A DNA stretch of 16,689 bases from JBOGFC01 sp050742155 (lineage in GTDB: Bacteria > Actinomycetota > Acidimicrobiia > Spongiisociales > JALYHC01), in assembly GCA_050742155.1 (NCBI GenBank), contig JBOGFC010000089.1:1-16689 (forward strand), given 5' to 3'. This document shows positions 1 through 7,257 of the stretch, one piece after another (position 1 is the first letter of the stretch; each line of letters begins with the position of its first letter). A model generated the notes under the pieces. That model was not told the origin of the DNA, ran no database searches, and saw nothing but the letters and a program-made list of their open reading frames with translations. Both the position numbers and the translations under genes were made by a program.

Positions 1-124
1 GCCAACCTCTCACCACCAACGTCAAGGCGGCCTGATTTGACATTTGGAAACATGGGGTGTCTGCGTCCTTGCCGACGACGCTCCTGACTCGCCCTGAACA
101 TCAGCAACGTCACGAGACGGGGCA

Positions 125-1090
125 CTAACCGGCGAGGGAGTTGAGAACCCCGCCCAGCCTGTCGAGGTCGAAGTTGCCTCCGCTGACCACCGATACCACC
201 GTCTCTCCACGTCTCAGAGGGACCTTGCCGGCCAGCAGGGCGGCGGTGGCGGCGGCCCCGGCCGGCTCCGCGTAGAGCTTGGCGTAGTTGAGGAGGGCGG
301 TGAGCCCGTCGAGGATCTCCTCGTCGGAGAGGACGATGACGTCGTCGACGTACCGGCGGGTCATCGGGTAGGTCAGCTCGCCCGCCATCGGCGAGGCCAG
401 CCCGTCGGCGATGGTGTCCAGCGAATCCAGGCGCACCGGCCGGCCTTCGTCCCAGGAGCGTCGCATGGCGGCCGCGCCCCTCGGCTCGACCCCGTACACG
501 CGTAGCTCCGGCCGAACCGACTTGGCGGCCAGGGCGATACCGGAGATCAAGCCGCCTCCCCCGAGCGGGCAGACGATCACGTCCACCTCCGGGACCTGCT
601 CGAGGATCTCGAAGCCGACCGTCCCCTGGCCGGCGATGACCAGCGGATCGTCGAAAGGATGAACGAACACGTGGCCCCGCTCCTCCTGGATCCTCCGCAT
701 GGTGTCGAACACCTCGGCCATGGAGCCTTCGAGGACCACCTCGGCCCCGTAGCCGCGGGTGGCCTTCGCCTTAGCGGGGCTGGCGTCTGCGGGCATCACC
801 ACGGTGCAGGACGCCCCCACCTGCCGGGCCGCCCAGGCCAGGCCCTGAGCGTGGTTGCCGGCCGAGGCGCTGATCAGCCCGCGGTCGAGGTCTTCCCGCG
901 GGGTGTTGCGGAGGCGGTTGAGGGCGCCTCGAGGCTTGAACGAGCCGGTCTTCTGGAAGAGCTCCGCTTTCAGCCAGAGGGACACTCCGAGGGGTTCCCC
1001 GAGCTGGCTGGCACTGAAGATCGGTGTGCGGTGGACCGCACCGGCTATGGCCTGCTGGGCGGCGATCACCTGGGGGAACTCAACCAGCAT
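125..1090 (-). CDS. Threonine ammonia-lyase / serine-threonine dehydratase-like PLP enzyme
   Basis: This 321-residue protein is a fold-type II PLP enzyme. The Schiff-base lysine is K52 in GSFKPRG, the substrate loop is ASAGNHAQG (about 75-83), and the glycine-rich phosphate-binding loop is GGGGLISG (177-184); an SGGN motif near the C-terminus matches the residue contacting the pyridine nitrogen. The family deaminates threonine to 2-oxobutanoate (or serine to pyruvate) in the cytoplasm. The length leaves no room for the C-terminal ACT-like regulatory domain of biosynthetic IlvA, so it resembles the short catabolic TdcB type; a serine or threonine racemase of the same fold cannot be excluded. 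The ATG at 1090 fits the family's N-terminus, but no good ribosome binding site precedes it. It is divergent from fabD, with 43 nt between the start codons. Confidence 0.88.
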   Translation of the reverse strand: MLVEFPQVIAAQQAIAGAVHRTPIFSASQLGEPLGVSLWLKAELFQKTGSFKPRGALNRLRNTPREDLDRGLISASAGNHAQGLAWAARQVGASCTVVMPADASPAKAKATRGYGAEVVLEGSMAEVFDTMRRIQEERGHVFVHPFDDPLVIAGQGTVGFEILEQVPEVDVIVCPLGGGGLISGIALAAKSVRPELRVYGVEPRGAAAMRRSWDEGRPVRLDSLDTIADGLASPMAGELTYPMTRRYVDDVIVLSDEEILDGLTALLNYAKLYAEPAGAAATAALLAGKVPLRRGETVVSVVSGGNFDLDRLGGVLNSLAG

Positions 1091-1133
1091 GCCGCGAGCC
1101 TAGGGGCCATGCCCGCCGGTAGCCTCCCCGTCA

Positions 1134-2066
1134 GTGCGTTACGCGGTGCTGTTCCCGGGCCAAGGAAGCCAGTTCGTGGGCATGGGCGCCGAGCTCTTTC
1201 GGGCCCGGCCCGACCTGCTCGAGGAGCAGGCCGACCAGGCCTTGGGCTGGTCGCTGCGAGGGGTCTGCCTGGAGGGCCCGGAGGAGGAGCTGAGCCGGAC
1301 CGACCGGGCTCAACCAGCCCTCTACGCCCTGTCCTACACGCTCTGGGAGGCCTTCGCCGCCGCCATGCCCGAGGCACCGACGGGTGCGGCCGGTCATTCC
1401 CTCGGCGAGTACACCGCCCTCGCCGCCGCCGGGGTGTTCGACTTCTTCACCGGCCTGAGGCTGGTGGCGGCCCGTGGAGAGGCGATGGCTGCCGCCGGAC
1501 AGGTGGATCCGTCGGGGATGGTGGCGCTCCTCGGGGTGGAAGCGGAGGAGGCGCAGGCGATCGCCGAGCGCCGCAGGGCTGAAGGGGGACGTCTGTGGGT
1601 AGCCAACCTCAACGCCCCCGGCCAGGTGGTCTTGGCGGGAAGCGCCTTGGACGTGGCCTGGGTAGTCGATCACGCCGCCGCCCTCAGGGTGCGGCGGGCG
1701 GTCCCGCTCAAGGTGGCGGGGGCGTTCCACTCCCCCTACATGGCCCCGGCCGCCGAGCGGCTTCGGGCGGCCCTGGCCGCCGTCACCTTCCAGGCCCCGG
1801 CCTTCCCGGTGTGGTCGAACGTGGCCGCCCGCCCGGTTGTCTCCGAGGAGATGGAGTCCCTCCTGTCCGAGCAGCTGGTGGCTCCGGTCCGCTTCGCCGA
1901 TACCTTGACGGGGATGGCGGCCGCCGGGGCGGAGGCATTCGTCCATGTGGGACCGGGAGACGTCACCGCCGGCATGGCTCGGCGCAGCGCCCCCCGGCGG
2001 GAGGCGCTGGTGGTCGGCGGGCTCGGCGACATCGAAGAGGCCGTATCGCGATTGAGCGAGCCGTAG
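1134..2066 (+). CDS. fabD: Malonyl-CoA:ACP transacylase FabD
   Basis: FabD transfers malonyl from CoA to acyl carrier protein, supplying the extender unit for type II fatty acid synthesis in the cytoplasm. The 310 residues cover the whole family. Visible are the N-terminal GQGSQ (9-13), the nucleophile elbow GHSLGEY with Ser89, the carboxylate-binding Arg114 in AARGEAM, and the catalytic His199 in GAFHS, in the same order and near the same positions as E. coli S92, R117 and H201. GTG at 1134 is chosen because the protein then begins directly with the first strand (RYAVLFPGQG). No ribosome binding site precedes it, but TAGCCT at 1120-1125 is at leaderless distance. It is first in the fab operon; fabH starts 40 nt after its stop, with its own strong ribosome binding site. 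Confidence 0.95.
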   Translation: MRYAVLFPGQGSQFVGMGAELFRARPDLLEEQADQALGWSLRGVCLEGPEEELSRTDRAQPALYALSYTLWEAFAAAMPEAPTGAAGHSLGEYTALAAAGVFDFFTGLRLVAARGEAMAAAGQVDPSGMVALLGVEAEEAQAIAERRRAEGGRLWVANLNAPGQVVLAGSALDVAWVVDHAAALRVRRAVPLKVAGAFHSPYMAPAAERLRAALAAVTFQAPAFPVWSNVAARPVVSEEMESLLSEQLVAPVRFADTLTGMAAAGAEAFVHVGPGDVTAGMARRSAPRREALVVGGLGDIEEAVSRLSEP

Positions 2067-2092
2067 TATGACCGGTACGCTCCCCAGGCCTC

Positions 2093-2098
2093 AGGAGG
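2093..2098 (+). promoter_or_regulatory. Ribosome binding site that fixes the fabH start
   Basis: A perfect AGGAGG lies 8 nt before GTG at 2107. An in-frame ATG at 2068 would add 13 residues (TGTLPRPQEG...) not expected in FabH, and it would place this Shine-Dalgarno sequence inside the gene. The GTG is therefore preferred. Confidence 0.8.
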
Positions 2099-2106
2099 GA
2101 CCAGCT

Positions 2107-3210
2107 GTGCGCTACGCCGCCATCACGGGATGGGGGAAGTGCGTTCCCCCGGCCGTGCTGACCAACGCCGACCTGGAGACCATCGTCGACACCACCGACG
2201 ATTGGATCACCACCCGGACCGGCATCAAGGAGCGCCGCATCAGCCACGTTGAGGCCTCCGACCTCGGGACGGTGGCGGCCCGGCGGGCACTGGCGGCGGC
2301 CGGGCGGTCGGCCGGGGAGGTGGATCTGGTGATGCTGGCCTCCACCAGCCCCGACACCGTCATCCCTCAGGCAGCCTCCCTGATCCAGGAGAAGATCGGG
2401 GCCGACCACGCCGGAGCGCTCGACGTCAACTCCGGGTGCGCAGGGTGGGTGTACGGGCTCGCCCTGGCCACCCAGATTGTGCGGGCCGGGGCCATGGAGC
2501 GGGTGCTGGTGATCGGCGCCGAGAAGCTCCACTTCTGGATCGACTACACGGACCGGACCACCTGCGTGCTGTTCGGGGATGGCGCCGGAGCGGTGTTGCT
2601 CGAGCCCAGCGACCAGCCCGCCGGGGTGCTCACCTTCGATCTCGGGTCCGACGGCTCCGCCGCCGACATCCTCGCTGTGAAGTCGAGCGGCTCGGCCGCC
2701 GACCTGCTCGATGCCTTCGAGGAGCGCTCGTTTGGTATCCGCATGGACGGGCCCGAGGTGTTCCGGCGGGCGGTCACCGTGATGGGGGAGTCTGCCATCC
2801 GGGTGGTGAAGGAGGCCGGGTTGGAGCTCTCCGACGTCGACCTGCTCATCCCCCACCAGGCCAACATGCGGATCATCGACGCCACCACTCGCCGTCTCAA
2901 GCTCGATCCGTCGCAGGTCTACATCAACATCGCCTCCTACGGCAACACCTCCACCGCCACCATCCCCATCGCCCTCACCGAGGCGTTGGAAGAGGGGAAG
3001 GTGATGCCCGGAAGCCATCTCGTCTTCGCCTCCTTTGGTGCCGGGCTGTCCTGGGCGGCGGCCCTGGTGCGCTGGGGAGACCGGGTTACCCCCATCGGCG
3101 AGAGCGACGCCCAGCTACCCCCCAACCACAAGAGCGCCCTCGAGCTCCTCGAACCCAACCTTCGCTTCTTCGGTCGAACCGACGTTCCATCGCACTTCCC
3201 GGCCGAATGA
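2107..3210 (+). CDS. fabH: Beta-ketoacyl-ACP synthase III FabH, with C-terminal extension
   Basis: FabH condenses an acyl-CoA starter with malonyl-ACP and so initiates fatty acid chains. The Cys-His-Asn triad is intact: Cys111 in NSGCAG, His250 in PHQAN and Asn280 in YGNTS, matching E. coli C112, H244 and N274. The N-terminal segment with TNADLE and RTGIKERR is typical. From GTG 2107 the protein has 367 residues. The thiolase fold appears to end near ALVRWG (about 324), where E. coli FabH ends, so about 43 residues of hydrophilic tail (GDRVTPIGES... to SHFPAE) are extra. The stop overlaps the fabG start (ATGA, 3207-3210), implying translational coupling. Starter preference (acetyl or branched) cannot be read from the sequence. 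Confidence 0.95.
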   Translation: MRYAAITGWGKCVPPAVLTNADLETIVDTTDDWITTRTGIKERRISHVEASDLGTVAARRALAAAGRSAGEVDLVMLASTSPDTVIPQAASLIQEKIGADHAGALDVNSGCAGWVYGLALATQIVRAGAMERVLVIGAEKLHFWIDYTDRTTCVLFGDGAGAVLLEPSDQPAGVLTFDLGSDGSAADILAVKSSGSAADLLDAFEERSFGIRMDGPEVFRRAVTVMGESAIRVVKEAGLELSDVDLLIPHQANMRIIDATTRRLKLDPSQVYINIASYGNTSTATIPIALTEALEEGKVMPGSHLVFASFGAGLSWAAALVRWGDRVTPIGESDAQLPPNHKSALELLEPNLRFFGRTDVPSHFPAE

Positions 3211-3941
3211 GCCGCGTGACCCTGGTGACGGGGGGGTCCCGGGGGATCGGCCGGGCCATCTGCCTCGACCTGGGTGGCCGCGGATACCGGGTGGCCGTCA
3301 ATTACGCCAACCGGGCGGATGCCGCCGGGGAGGTCGTCAAGACCATCATCTCGCAGGGAGGCCAGGCCGTCGCTGTGGGAGCTGACGTGAGCGACGAGAA
3401 GGAGGTCCAGGAGCTCTTCGGGACCGTGGTCGAGCAGCTCGGTCCGGTCGAGGTGCTGATCAACAATGCCGGTATCCGCCGGGACAGGCTGCTGGTGCGC
3501 ATGGAGGCCGACGCCTGGGACGAGGTGCTGGGCGTGAACCTGCGCTCCGCGTACCTCTGCACCCGGGTGGCCTTGCGGGGGATGATGCGGGCCCGCTTCG
3601 GCCGCATCATCTCGATCGGCTCGGCGGCCGGTCTGGCCGGCAACGAGGGACAGGCCAACTATGCGGCCGCCAAGGCCGGGCTGATCGGCTTCACCCGGTC
3701 GGTGGCCAGGGAGATGGGCTCGCGGGGGATTACCGCCAACGTGGTGGCCCCCGGCTTCATCAGCACCGAGCTCACAGCCGACCTGGGGGAGAAGATGCGA
3801 GAGCGGGCCGCGGCGCGGATCGCCCTGGGACGCTTCGGGATGCCCGAGGAGGTGGCTTCGATGGTCGGCTATCTTGCGTCGGACGACGCCTCGTACGTCA
3901 CCGGCCAGGTCATCGGGGTGGACGGCGGCCTGACCTTATAG
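3207..3941 (+). CDS. fabG: 3-oxoacyl-ACP reductase FabG
   Basis: FabG is the NADPH-dependent short-chain dehydrogenase that reduces beta-ketoacyl-ACP, the first reductive step of each elongation cycle. The 244 residues show the cofactor loop TGGSRGIG (8-15), NNAG (86-89), Asn111, and the catalytic Ser139, Tyr152 and Lys156 (YAAAK). This matches E. coli FabG nearly residue for residue, and the C-terminus VDGGLTL is also typical. An open frame continues far upstream of 3207 inside fabH, but the ATG in the ATGA overlap gives exactly the family's N-terminus. Its place between fabH and acpP supports a fatty-acid role over the many other short-chain dehydrogenases. Confidence 0.94.
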   Translation: MSRVTLVTGGSRGIGRAICLDLGGRGYRVAVNYANRADAAGEVVKTIISQGGQAVAVGADVSDEKEVQELFGTVVEQLGPVEVLINNAGIRRDRLLVRMEADAWDEVLGVNLRSAYLCTRVALRGMMRARFGRIISIGSAAGLAGNEGQANYAAAKAGLIGFTRSVAREMGSRGITANVVAPGFISTELTADLGEKMRERAAARIALGRFGMPEEVASMVGYLASDDASYVTGQVIGVDGGLTL

Positions 3942-3952
3942 AAGGAGGAGGA

Positions 3953-4198
3953 ATGGACCGGGGAGAGATCGAGTCCCGACTGGGTGACCTGCTCGTCGAG
4001 CAGCTCGGGTTGGATCGGGAGAAGATCAGCATGGGCGCCCGCTTCGAGGAGGACTTGGAGGTCGACTCGCTGGGGGTGGTGGAGCTGCTGATGGCTCTCG
4101 AGGACGAGTTCGGGGTGAAGATCCCAGACGAGGAGGCGGAGAGCATCGGAACGGTCGGGGAAGCGGTCGACCTGGTCGAGGCCAAGCTGGAGGTCTAG
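3953..4198 (+). CDS. acpP: Acyl carrier protein
   Basis: This small acidic protein of 81 residues carries the growing acyl chain on a 4'-phosphopantetheine arm. The attachment site is Ser39 in DSLGVVELLM, followed by the recognition helix and DEFGVKIPDEEAE, the usual ACP pattern. The ATG at 3953 follows a purine-rich AAGGAGGAGG only about 2-7 nt away. This is the strongest Shine-Dalgarno in the operon, which suits the high ACP demand of fatty acid synthesis. FabG ends 11 nt upstream and fabF begins 5 nt downstream. Confidence 0.96.
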   Translation: MDRGEIESRLGDLLVEQLGLDREKISMGARFEEDLEVDSLGVVELLMALEDEFGVKIPDEEAESIGTVGEAVDLVEAKLEV

Positions 4199-4203
4199 GT
4201 GCA

Positions 4204-5457
4204 GTGAACCGTTCCCGCGACCGGCGGGTGGTGGTGACCGGCATGGGGACCGTCAATCCCCTCGGCCGGGATGTGGACTCGTCGTGGAAGAACCTGCTCG
4301 ACGGCGTGTCGGGGATCGGGCCCGTCACCGCCTTCGACACCACCAGGTTCGCCACCCGCTTCGCCGGGGAGGTCCACGACTTCGACCCCGAGGAGTACAT
4401 CCCCCGCAAGGAGGCGCGGCGGCTGGACCGCTTCTCCCAGCTGTTCTGGGCCGCCAGCGCCCAGGCCTTGGCCGACGCAGGGATCGACTACTCCGGCGAT
4501 CCGGAGGCCGGTCTCCGGGCCGGGGTGGTGGTGGGGGCCGGGATCGGCGGGATCATCTCGTTCCAGGACAACATGGATCTCCTTCGCGAGCGGGGGCCGG
4601 AGCGGGTCAGCCCGCTGGCCATCCCCCAGATCATCCCCAACATGGCGGCCGGGGTGGTCTCCATCAACTTCAACTTGATGGGCCCAGTCACCTGCGTGGT
4701 GACCGCCTGCGCCGCCTCGGCCAACGCCATCGGAGACGCCGCCGAGCTGATCCGCCGGGGCGATGCCGATGTGATGGTGGCCGGCGGCGCGGAGGCGGCC
4801 ATCTGCGAGTTCGCCATGGCCGGGTTCTCGCAGGCCCGGGCACTCTCCACCCGCAATGAGGAGCCCGAGCGGGCCTCCCGGCCCTTCGACGCCGAGCGGG
4901 ACGGCTTCGTGATGGCGGAGGGTGCGGCCACGGTCGTTCTCGAGGAGCGGGAGCGGGCCGTCGAGCGGGGAGGGCAGATCTACGCCGAGCTGGTCGGGTA
5001 CGGCCAGAGCTGCGACGCCTATCACATCACCTTGCCTCGCCCCGGCGGGATGGGGGCGGCTCGGGCCATGCAGGCGGCCCTCGATGACGCCGGCCTGGCC
5101 GCCGCCGACATCGACTACATCAATGCCCATGGAACCTCCACCCCGCCCAACGACGCCACCGAGACGGCGGCCATCAAGATCGTGTTCGGCGAGGACGCCT
5201 ATCGGGTGCCGGTGTCGTCCACCAAGTCGATGACCGGGCACCTCCTGGGCGGGGCGGGAGCGCTGGAGTCGATCGTCTGCATTCTCGCCATCCGGAACGG
5301 GATCGTGCCCCCCACCATCAACTACGAGTACCCCGACCCGGAGTGCGACCTCGACTACGTGCCCAACAAGGCCCGCGAGGTCGAGGTCGAGCGGGCGATG
5401 ACCAACTCATTCGGGTTCGGAGGGCACAACGCCGCGCTGATCTTCGCCGTAGCCTAA
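4204..5457 (+). CDS. fabF: Beta-ketoacyl-ACP synthase II FabF
   Basis: FabF elongates acyl-ACP by decarboxylative Claisen condensation with malonyl-ACP. In 417 residues the ketosynthase Cys-His-His set is intact: Cys169 in TACAAS, His309 in NAHGTSTPPND and His346 in STKSMTGHLLGG, with the conserved Lys341 and the C-terminal SFGFGGHN (402-409). The GTG at 4204 follows GGAGG at 4189-4193, which lies within the last codons of acpP. The product begins RRVVVTGMG, as expected for the family. It is the last gene of the fab operon and is followed by a strong hairpin. FabF is preferred over FabB because of overall similarity and the adjacent acpP, as in the classic acpP-fabF pair. Confidence 0.95.
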   Translation: MNRSRDRRVVVTGMGTVNPLGRDVDSSWKNLLDGVSGIGPVTAFDTTRFATRFAGEVHDFDPEEYIPRKEARRLDRFSQLFWAASAQALADAGIDYSGDPEAGLRAGVVVGAGIGGIISFQDNMDLLRERGPERVSPLAIPQIIPNMAAGVVSINFNLMGPVTCVVTACAASANAIGDAAELIRRGDADVMVAGGAEAAICEFAMAGFSQARALSTRNEEPERASRPFDAERDGFVMAEGAATVVLEERERAVERGGQIYAELVGYGQSCDAYHITLPRPGGMGAARAMQAALDDAGLAAADIDYINAHGTSTPPNDATETAAIKIVFGEDAYRVPVSSTKSMTGHLLGGAGALESIVCILAIRNGIVPPTINYEYPDPECDLDYVPNKAREVEVERAMTNSFGFGGHNAALIFAVA

Positions 5458-5467
5458 CCGCGGGCGC

Positions 5468-5490
5468 CTACGCGCCTCTCAGGCGCGTAG
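5468..5490. terminator. Perfect 10-bp hairpin, probably a bidirectional terminator
   Basis: CTACGCGCCT and AGGCGCGTAG form a perfect 10-bp stem with a CTC loop, starting 11 nt after the fabF stop and about 25 nt beyond the stop of the convergent gene at 5515. No U-tract follows on either side, as is common for actinobacterial terminators. The next 20 nt hold AACCCTG twice and a short AACCC/GGGTT palindrome. Confidence 0.7.
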
Positions 5491-5514
5491 TAACCCTGGG
5501 TTCAACCCTGCCGC

Positions 5515-5760
5515 CTACCCGAGGTCCCCGTTCCCGGACGGGTCGTAGGGCCGGCGCTCTCGCATGCCCACCAGCACGATGGTCGCCGCCGAGATGGCCA
5601 GCACGCTCAGGGAGAGCATGAAGGCCGCCACCATCAGCCTGGGAGTGGATCGGGTAACGCTCACGAGGAGGCCGATGCCGCTGGTCAGAGTGGCCAGGCC
5701 ACCCAGCGCCACCCCGAGCGTGGCCAGGTCACGGGCGCGAATCCGGGCCATCCCCATCAT
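5515..5760 (-). CDS. Small two-helix membrane protein, unrecognised
   Basis: The 81-residue product is not recognised. It has a short basic start (MMGMARIRARD), two hydrophobic stretches likely to be transmembrane helices (about 11-33 and 41-64), and a hydrophilic tail (RERRPYDPSGNGDLG). Its first codons overlap the end of the gene upstream by 32 nt, so it probably belongs to the same transcript as 5729-5983 and 5973-6683. The start is uncertain: ATG at 5760 or 5757, or the fourth codon at 5751. No clear ribosome binding site was seen, as expected inside a coding overlap. It converges on fabF across the hairpin at 5468-5490. Confidence 0.6.
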   Translation of the reverse strand: MMGMARIRARDLATLGVALGGLATLTSGIGLLVSVTRSTPRLMVAAFMLSLSVLAISAATIVLVGMRERRPYDPSGNGDLG

Positions 5761-5983
5761 CGGGAGCTTGCCGGCTCCCCCATTCGGTCAGCGAGAGCAC
5801 CGCCAGCACCGCCAGCACCCCGATCCCGATCAGGGCCACCATCCCGCCCACCGCCGCCCCCGCCAGTTGAGCGCCGGGGCAGGTTTGGGGCAGACAGGAA
5901 GCCCTGACCACGCTCCACCCGATCAGTGCCCCGGCCAGCCCTCCCACCAGCACTGGCACCGCCACCCACGGGTTAGGACGCAT
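5729..5983 (-). CDS. Small two-helix membrane protein, unrecognised
   Basis: Starting from ATG 5983 the protein has 84 residues and begins MRPNPWVAVP. That ATG is preceded by a strong GGAGGGGGAAG ribosome binding site, so the longer open frame upstream (from GTG 6115) is rejected as overlap with its neighbour. Two hydrophobic segments (about 7-28 and 38-65) flank a loop with two cysteines (CLPQTC), which could form a disulphide if the loop is extracytoplasmic. The tail is acidic (DDGDGPDS). It overlaps the end of the preceding membrane gene by 11 nt and the next gene by 32 nt, implying one coupled transcript. No family was recognised. Confidence 0.65.
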   Translation of the reverse strand: MRPNPWVAVPVLVGGLAGALIGWSVVRASCLPQTCPGAQLAGAAVGGMVALIGIGVLAVLAVLSLTEWGSRQAPDDGDGPDSRP

Positions 5984-6683
5984 CTTCCCCCTCCCATCGG
6001 GAGGGGGCCAGGGGGTGGGGGGCCGGCACCAGGGGCGCCACGGCCAGGAGGGCCGGCTCCGTCCAGGCGAGTCGGGCGAGGACCCCGGTGCCGCCGATGA
6101 GCAGCGCCGCCCCACCCCAAGGGGAGGCCAGCGCGGGGGGGAGAGCGGCCAGCGGCAACAGGCGGGCCACCCACAGACCCGCCCGGCGGGCCCGGCTGTA
6201 CGCCCAGAGCGTGGCCAGGCCCAGCGCGGTAAAGAGCCAGTGCCAGGCGGTCAGCCCGGCCGGCGAAGAGAGCGCCACCAGCCCCGGCAGCGCCGCCAGC
6301 CCGAGAGCGAGCAGCACCGCTTGGACGGGGGGGCCGGCGGCGGACGGCAGCTTCCGCACCCACCCTTCCAGCCACGGACCGGATACGGCCATCAGCGCCG
6401 CTGCCGTGGACGCCAGGGCCGCCCACCACCAGGGGCCGATCGGCATCACCACGGCCAGAGCCCCCTCAGCGGCCAGCGTCCCATAGGCGAGGCGTCTCGC
6501 CCAGCGGGCGTGGGCGAGCAACACCCCGGTGGCAGCCACGGCAGATAGGAGGAGGAGGTCGGTGCCCAGGAGCGCCCCGCTGTCCGGTGCGAGAGGCCCG
6601 CCGGTCAGGAAGGTCAGCGCGAGCAGCCAGGCGGCGGCGGCCACCACCAACCCGCCGGCCGCCACGAAGGGAACCAGGGACAT
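5973..6683 (-). CDS. Polytopic membrane protein, unrecognised
   Basis: The 236-residue product is almost entirely hydrophobic, rich in Ala, Leu, Gly and Trp, with roughly seven or eight predicted membrane helices and short arginine-containing loops (HARWARR, YSRARR) of the kind that mark cytoplasmic sides. No family was recognised. The open frame runs back to 7364, but ATG 6683 is chosen because hydrophobic protein begins there and because GATAAT lies just upstream (6690-6695), at the distance expected for a leaderless message. The C-terminus (PLAPSRWEGEDAS) overlaps the next gene by 11 nt and contains that gene's ribosome binding site. Transport or a membrane-assembly role is possible but not shown. 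Confidence 0.65.
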   Translation of the reverse strand: MSLVPFVAAGGLVVAAAAWLLALTFLTGGPLAPDSGALLGTDLLLLSAVAATGVLLAHARWARRLAYGTLAAEGALAVVMPIGPWWWAALASTAAALMAVSGPWLEGWVRKLPSAAGPPVQAVLLALGLAALPGLVALSSPAGLTAWHWLFTALGLATLWAYSRARRAGLWVARLLPLAALPPALASPWGGAALLIGGTGVLARLAWTEPALLAVAPLVPAPHPLAPSRWEGEDAS

Positions 6684-6689
6684 GGGCGC

Positions 6690-6695
6690 ATTATC
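6690..6695 (-). promoter_or_regulatory. Likely -10 box of a leaderless promoter
   Basis: On the minus strand GATAAT ends 6 nt before the ATG at 6683. Transcription would begin at or within a base or two of the start codon, and no Shine-Dalgarno sequence is present. No convincing -35 box was seen in the GC-rich DNA upstream. Confidence 0.5.
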
Positions 6696-6715
6696 GCGCC
6701 GGGGGGGACGACACG

Positions 6716-6745
6716 CCCTCCCCGAACCCCCCCCTAGAGGGAGGG
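6716..6745 (-). terminator. Possible weak terminator hairpin
   Basis: CCCTCCC (6716-6722) and GGGAGGG (6739-6745) can pair with a 16-nt loop, beginning 3 nt past the stop of the gene at 6749-7165 and just upstream of the next gene's -10 box. The loop is long, there is no U-tract, and such G/C runs are common here. Confidence 0.3.
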
Positions 6746-6748
6746 TGA

Positions 6749-7165
6749 TCAGGAGCGGGGCTCGGCCAGGCGGCCGGGGTGGTCGGCCTCGCCCAACCTC
6801 CGCCGGCGCGCCGGCTTGGAGAGGAGCGGCGCCACCGACCGATCGGGCTCGAGGCCCCACGGATCGGGAGGCAGCTGGACGGCCGGCACCTGCCGGCGCG
6901 CCGCCGGCCGCACGCCGAGCGGGTCCTGCTTGGGGGCAGCGGCTCGTTGCCCGATATTGGGCAGCCGCTCCCGCATCGAGACGATCGTGGGAGGGGTTTG
7001 ATGGCGGCCGACCAGCACGTAGCCCAGCGTTCCCAGACCGGCGGTCAGGAAGGCGAAGAGCCCCCACACAGACGCGTGGGGGACCGAGGCGCTCGCAGCA
7101 TGTCGATAGACCAGGAATCCACAACCGGCCCCCAGCGCCGCCAGGGCCGCGAGGATCAGGATCAT
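6749..7165 (-). CDS. Membrane-anchored protein with basic proline-rich tail
   Basis: The 138-residue product opens with two membrane helices (about 1-20 and 31-53) and then a long hydrophilic tail rich in Pro, Arg and Ala. The second helix region, WGLFAFLTAGLGTLGYVLVGR, loosely resembles the short two-helix phospholipase D N-terminal (PLDc_N) domain, but no HKD catalytic motif follows, so that is only a resemblance. ATG 7165 is well supported by GAGGAGGGTGG directly upstream. It is divergent from dinB (92 nt between starts) and precedes the three membrane genes on the same strand, though a hairpin and a separate -10 box lie in between. Function is unknown. Confidence 0.6.
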   Translation of the reverse strand: MILILAALAALGAGCGFLVYRHAASASVPHASVWGLFAFLTAGLGTLGYVLVGRHQTPPTIVSMRERLPNIGQRAAAPKQDPLGVRPAARRQVPAVQLPPDPWGLEPDRSVAPLLSKPARRRRLGEADHPGRLAEPRS

Positions 7166-7245
7166 CCACCCTCCTCAGTTCCCGGATACTTCGGCAACCC
7201 GGGCGGTTTTCTTGAGGGCTGCCAGAGATCGGCCCCCCGTGCAGG

Positions 7246-7251
7246 TAGCGT
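7246..7251 (+). promoter_or_regulatory. Likely -10 box of a leaderless dinB promoter
   Basis: TAGCGT fits the TANNNT core of housekeeping -10 boxes and is followed by exactly six bases and the dinB ATG. No Shine-Dalgarno sequence lies before the ATG, so a leaderless message is the simplest reading. No -35 match was found at normal spacing, and no LexA-type box was noticed. Confidence 0.45.
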
Positions 7252-7257
7252 GGACGA

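Noticed and set aside
37..65. Perfect TTGACA (37-42) suggesting a promoter before the window's first gene
   Set aside because: No -10-like hexamer lies 16-18 nt downstream, and the only gene in reach is on the other strand. It may serve nothing.
1963..3018. Minus-strand open frame of 351 codons
   Set aside because: Antisense to fabH and the end of fabD; shadow-frame composition.
4195..5241. Minus-strand open frame of 348 codons
   Set aside because: Antisense to fabF, with no recognisable domain and composition dominated by Gly, His, Arg and Asp.
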